Shown here piece after piece: positions 5,235-7,495 of a stretch of DNA of 7,495 bases. The stretch covers positions 1 to 7,495 of the forward strand of contig CAIOXF010000238.1 in the NCBI GenBank assembly GCA_903862155.1, read 5' to 3'. The position numbers were made by a program, and so were the translations under genes. The notes beneath the pieces are model-generated. The model was not told the origin of the DNA. It was given only the letters and a program-made list of their open reading frames with translations, and searched no databases. Source of the stretch: an uncultured cyanobacterium (GTDB lineage: Bacteria; Cyanobacteriota; Cyanobacteriia; PCC-6307; Cyanobiaceae). The first letter of the stretch is position 1. Each line of letters opens with the position of its first letter.

Positions 5235-5894
5235 TCAGTCCTGCTGGGGGTCGATCTGGATCAGCCAGCTGCCCAGATAGCCCGCCATCGGCACGTCGCC
5301 AGGGGCTTGGGCGAGGGCATTGAACTGATACATGCCGATGTTGAAGGGATTGAACAGGTTGATGTACACGCCGATCGTGCCGGCATCTGGCACGGGGGTG
5401 TCGGGAAAGATGTCGATCGCCTTGCCGTTGGGGGCGATCTCGATCGTGGCAGGGATCACCGACTCACAGCGGGTGCGCGCCAGCATCCCGCCTTCCTTCA
5501 TCTTGCAGAGCTTCACCTGCGACGCCTCAATCTTGGTGTCGAAGTGCTGGGGGATGGTGACCGACAGCTTGAGGATGGCGGTCTTGCGGTCTTTCGGCCT
5601 CAGGATCAGGTAGTACTCCGAGCGCTTGAGGCGCTTGGTGTCCGTCACGAAGTAGTAGAGCCGGCGGTAGTCCTTGGTGTTGTCCCAGCGGAACTCCATC
5701 AGGCCGGAGGTTCCCTGGGCCCGCACCGGAGCTGGAGCGGTGCCCGGCAGCAGGCCCGGCAAGGCGGTGGTGCCGGCCAATCCGGCCGCAACGGTGGATG
5801 CCAGCAGGCCCGCCTTGCGGGAGCGCAGCCTGCGGGAGATGGCCTGAAGCTGGGGAAATCCCATCAGCCCTGAAATGAGAGGCAAGGGTTTCAT
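5235..5894 (-). CDS. DUF2808 family exported protein
   Basis: The product has 219 residues. An Arg-rich N-terminus (SRRLRSRK, 20-27) and a hydrophobic stretch (AGLLASTVAAGLAGTTALPG, about 28-47) precede PAPVRAQG, which has the form of a signal-peptidase site near residues 59-61. The mature part has LMEFRWDNTKDYRRLYYF (65-82), LRPKDRKTAILKLSVTIP (98-115), two cysteines C130 and C143 that could form a disulfide, and the C-terminal signature INLFNPFNIGMYQFNALAQAPGDVPMAGYLGSW (178-210). This layout is that of DUF2808 proteins, which I know mainly from cyanobacteria. They are small secreted beta-rich proteins without an established function. The ATG at 5894 is chosen; an ATG at codon 11 (5864) is possible and would give a shorter, more typical signal peptide. 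It lies 65 bp after aroH and 74 bp before rpmH, so it could belong to either transcript. Confidence 0.85.
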   Translation of the reverse strand: MKPLPLISGLMGFPQLQAISRRLRSRKAGLLASTVAAGLAGTTALPGLLPGTAPAPVRAQGTSGLMEFRWDNTKDYRRLYYFVTDTKRLKRSEYYLILRPKDRKTAILKLSVTIPQHFDTKIEASQVKLCKMKEGGMLARTRCESVIPATIEIAPNGKAIDIFPDTPVPDAGTIGVYINLFNPFNIGMYQFNALAQAPGDVPMAGYLGSWLIQIDPQQD

Positions 5895-5959
5895 TCTCAG
5901 CGCCGGTGGTGGGCTCCCGTGGGGTCTGGGCCGGCCGGGGAGGTGGTTGGCACAGCCCC

Positions 5960-6349
5960 CTAGTGGCCAGCGCGGTCGGGCCGTAGCCGGGCTGCGTCGC
6001 GCAGGTAGGGGTGGACGGGTTGGCGATCGCCTTCTAGCCAGGCATGGGCCAGCAGGCGGATGCAGCGGGGCAGATCGCCGTCGACGGCCATCTGCTGGCA
6101 ATCCAGCAGGGCCACCTGTTCCCAGCCTGGCCGGCGCCGGGCAATGGCAGCGGGGAAGCAGGCGTCGAGGTCGGCTGTGACTGAAAAGGTCACCGACAGG
6201 AGCTGGTCGCCTGCCAGGGCATTGCGCTCCACCAGGACATCCACCAGCTCGGCCACGGCTTCATGGATCGCCTCCGTGGTGTTGGCTGTGGCGGTGGTGG
6301 CTCCCCGCAGGGCCCGCAGGTTCAGGGCATGGTGCATGGTGCTGCTCAT
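5960..6349 (-). CDS. aroH: Chorismate mutase, monofunctional AroH type
   Basis: AroH converts chorismate to prephenate, the branch point to phenylalanine and tyrosine. The 129-residue product matches the B. subtilis AroH fold family throughout: LRGATTATANTTEAI (R15 corresponds to B. subtilis R7), LLSVTFSVTADLDACFPA (50-67), R71 (matching R63), RCIRLL with R98 (matching R90), and HPYLRDAARLRPD with Y115 (matching Y108). At the position of the B. subtilis active-site Glu78 there is Gln86 (DCQQMAV). I recall cyanobacterial AroH proteins commonly having QQM here, so this is probably a lineage form rather than loss of activity. The start at ATG 6349 overlaps the sppA stop as ATGA, implying coupling. 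ATG 6337 (MHHALNL) is an alternative, and the in-frame codon at 6364 lies inside sppA. There is no fused prephenate dehydratase or dehydrogenase domain. Confidence 0.93.
   Translation of the reverse strand: MSSTMHHALNLRALRGATTATANTTEAIHEAVAELVDVLVERNALAGDQLLSVTFSVTADLDACFPAAIARRRPGWEQVALLDCQQMAVDGDLPRCIRLLAHAWLEGDRQPVHPYLRDAARLRPDRAGH
6022..6031. repeat. HIP1 octamer GCGATCGC (in GGCGATCGCC)
   Basis: An exact HIP1 palindrome in the extended 10-base form, within aroH near its 3' end (codons for EGDRQ). Confidence 0.9.
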
Positions 6350-7158
6350 GGCCGGTAAAGCCACAGGGGTTGTCCGCTCCAGGCCAGATCCAGGCTGAGA
6401 GCCTGCCGCAGGTTGCGCAATGCCGCCCGGCCAGGGATCAGGCCGGCGAATGTCTTCGGTGGCGCACCGAAGGTGATGGGCTTGCTTTTCTCCGGATCTA
6501 ACCCCGCTAGTTCGGCGGCCATCCGGCGAGCGTGCTCTTCATCCCCCAGCTCATCCACCAGCCCCAGCTGCTGGGCCTGGGCACCGCTGAACACCCGGCC
6601 GTCAGCGAAGGTGCGCACGCTCGCTTCACTGATCCCGCGTCCGCTTGCCACCGCCTCTACGAACTGGCCGTAGCTGGAGTCGATCAGGCTCTGGAGCAGC
6701 TCCCGCTCGGCATCGGTGAGGGCCCGATCCGGCGACAGGATGTCTTTGTAAAGGCCGCTCTTCACCGTTTCGAACTGGATGCCAATGCGCTCCAGCAGGC
6801 GAGAGAGGTTGTTGCCGCGCAGGATCACGCCGATCGAGCCGGTGATCGTGCCGGGGTTGGCCACGATCTTCTCGGCTGCCACGCCCACGTACACCCCGCC
6901 CGAAGCGGAGATGTTGCCGAAGCTGGCCACCACCCGACAGCCTTTGTCGCGCAGCCGGCCGATGGCGGTGTGAATCTCCTGGCTGTCGCCCACGGTGCCT
7001 CCGGGGCTGTCGATGCGTAGCAGCAGGGCCGGGCATTCCCGCTCCTCCACCTGCTTCAGCGCCTTCAGCACCCGGGTGCGGGTGGGGCCGGCGATCGGGC
7101 CTTCGATGGCGATCCGCGCCAGGGTGCGGCGTTTCTTGCGGCGCCAGGGCCAGACCAT
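6346..7158 (-). CDS. sppA: Signal peptide peptidase SppA, short S49 serine protease without membrane anchor
   Basis: From ATG 7158 the product has 270 residues. It contains ALLLRIDSPGGTVGDSQEI (43-61), the nucleophile Ser86 in NISASGGVYVG, ITGSIGVILRG (104-114), and general-base Lys138 in VKSGLYKDILSP. The Ser-to-Lys spacing of 52 residues equals that of B. subtilis SppA (Ser147-Lys199). S49 enzymes degrade cleaved signal peptides and other membrane-embedded peptides using a Ser-Lys dyad. Here the N-terminus is MVWPWRRKKRRTLARIAIEG: basic, with no transmembrane helix or signal peptide. The protein would therefore be cytoplasmic or peripherally bound, like other short cyanobacterial forms. The frame also opens at 7221, but that adds residues unlike the family and would run up against the divergent transporter start. 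The stop overlaps aroH by 4 bp. Confidence 0.92.
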   Translation of the reverse strand: MVWPWRRKKRRTLARIAIEGPIAGPTRTRVLKALKQVEERECPALLLRIDSPGGTVGDSQEIHTAIGRLRDKGCRVVASFGNISASGGVYVGVAAEKIVANPGTITGSIGVILRGNNLSRLLERIGIQFETVKSGLYKDILSPDRALTDAERELLQSLIDSSYGQFVEAVASGRGISEASVRTFADGRVFSGAQAQQLGLVDELGDEEHARRMAAELAGLDPEKSKPITFGAPPKTFAGLIPGRAALRNLRQALSLDLAWSGQPLWLYRP

Positions 7159-7224
7159 CAGGGCGGTGTGCAGTGGCTGGATCTTAAAAAGAACCCCCAA
7201 GCCGCCCCTCGGGTTCGCCAAGTC
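7159..7224. promoter_or_regulatory. Divergent intergenic region between sppA and the EamA transporter
   Basis: This 66-bp gap is the only divergent junction in the window, so promoters for both directions are expected here or just inside the genes. It contains one A/T-rich core, cttaaaaagaa at 7184-7194. On the minus strand this gives TAAGAT, a 4-of-6 match to a -10 box, but I find no properly spaced -35. Neither start codon has a clear Shine-Dalgarno sequence. Confidence 0.3.
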
Positions 7225-7495
7225 ATGCCCAAGGTGCCCCTCGGGCCGCTGCTCCGCCTGTTGGCGATGCTGCTGCCCTTTGCCCTGTGGGGCACGGCGA
7301 TGGCGGCGATGAAACCCCTGCTCGATGGGGGCACCCCGCTGCAGGTGGCCACGCTGCGGCTGCTGCCGGCGGGGGCCCTGGTGCTGCTGGCGGCCGTGGC
7401 CCTGGGCCGCCCGCTGCGGGTGGATCCGGCCGATCGCGGCTGGTTGATTGTGTTTGCCCTGGTGGATGGCACCGTCTTTCAGGCCCTGCTCACCC
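7225..7495 (+). CDS. EamA/DMT-superfamily transporter, N-terminal part (runs off right edge)
   Basis: The ATG at 7225 opens a frame with no stop to the end of the window (90 complete codons). It begins MPKVPLGPLLRLLAMLLPFALWGTAMAAMKPLL, the first helix of an EamA domain with its usual P-F-x-L/F-W-G-T motif. VATLRLLPAGALVLLAAVALGR (about 42-63) follows, with the R-x-x-P/A-A of the second helix. A third helix, WLIVFALVDGTVFQALL, starts near residue 73. Drug/metabolite transporters of this family usually have ten helices and export amino acids, metabolites or other small molecules; the substrate cannot be told from this part. It is transcribed away from all other genes here. No Shine-Dalgarno sequence is obvious before the ATG. 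Confidence 0.88.
   Translation, partial: MPKVPLGPLLRLLAMLLPFALWGTAMAAMKPLLDGGTPLQVATLRLLPAGALVLLAAVALGRPLRVDPADRGWLIVFALVDGTVFQALLT

Noticed and set aside
4659..5873. 404-residue open frame on the plus strand antisense to rnpA, rpmH and the DUF2808 gene
   Set aside because: It lies opposite three well-recognised genes, has no recognisable domains and shows the composition expected of an antisense frame in GC-rich coding DNA.
1..7495. CRISPR array, tRNA, transposon or defence-type system
   Set aside because: No spaced repeats, tRNA-like cloverleaf, transposase, inverted terminal repeats or defence domains were seen. All genes fit a housekeeping cyanobacterial region.

Overview
The window looks like chromosomal DNA from a GC-rich picocyanobacterium of the Synechococcus/Cyanobium type. 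Five observations point there. RpmH, RnpA, a membrane PH-domain protein and a cyanobacterial-type YidC are adjacent. A Ycf46-like AAA ATPase and a DUF2808 secreted protein are nearby. AroH has the cyanobacterial form of the chorismate mutase active site. The partial gene at the left edge resembles the cyanobacterial C-DES cystine lyase. Three copies of the cyanobacterial octamer GCGATCGC (HIP1) occur. No IS element, tRNA, rRNA, CRISPR array, phage gene or obvious DnaA-box cluster was seen. Species cannot be named from this sequence alone.

Layout: twelve minus-strand genes run from right to left, and one plus-strand gene diverges at the right end. In transcription order: sppA (6346-7158) overlaps aroH (5960-6349) by 4 bp. 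A DUF2808 exported protein (5235-5894) follows after 65 bp. Then come rpmH (5023-5160), rnpA (4629-5015), a PH-domain membrane protein (4210-4632), yidC (2995-4134), a YceD/DUF177 protein (2467-2988) and a Ycf46-like AAA ATPase (960-2453). Next are a 59-residue two-helix membrane protein (655-834), a 2TM-domain protein with no normal start in its natural frame (430-579), and the N-terminal part of a class V PLP enzyme (1-365). On the plus strand an EamA/DMT-type transporter starts at 7225 and runs off the right edge.

The core is one tightly packed ribosome and membrane-biogenesis unit: ribosomal protein L34, the RNase P protein, a membrane PH protein, the YidC insertase, a YceD protein and an AAA ATPase. 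Gaps are 6-13 bp or 4-bp overlaps, except for a longer leader before yidC. Compared with the common bacterial order rpmH-rnpA-yidD-yidC-jag, the PH protein sits where yidD would be, jag is absent, and dnaA is not adjacent.

I do not see a clear new system such as a defence island or biosynthetic cluster. The points most worth a second look are: the broken or unusual start of the 2TM gene; an 11-bp perfect hairpin inside rnpA; an Ig-like domain in the extracytosolic loop of YidC; a Gln in place of the catalytic Glu in AroH; and an SppA that lacks an N-terminal membrane anchor.
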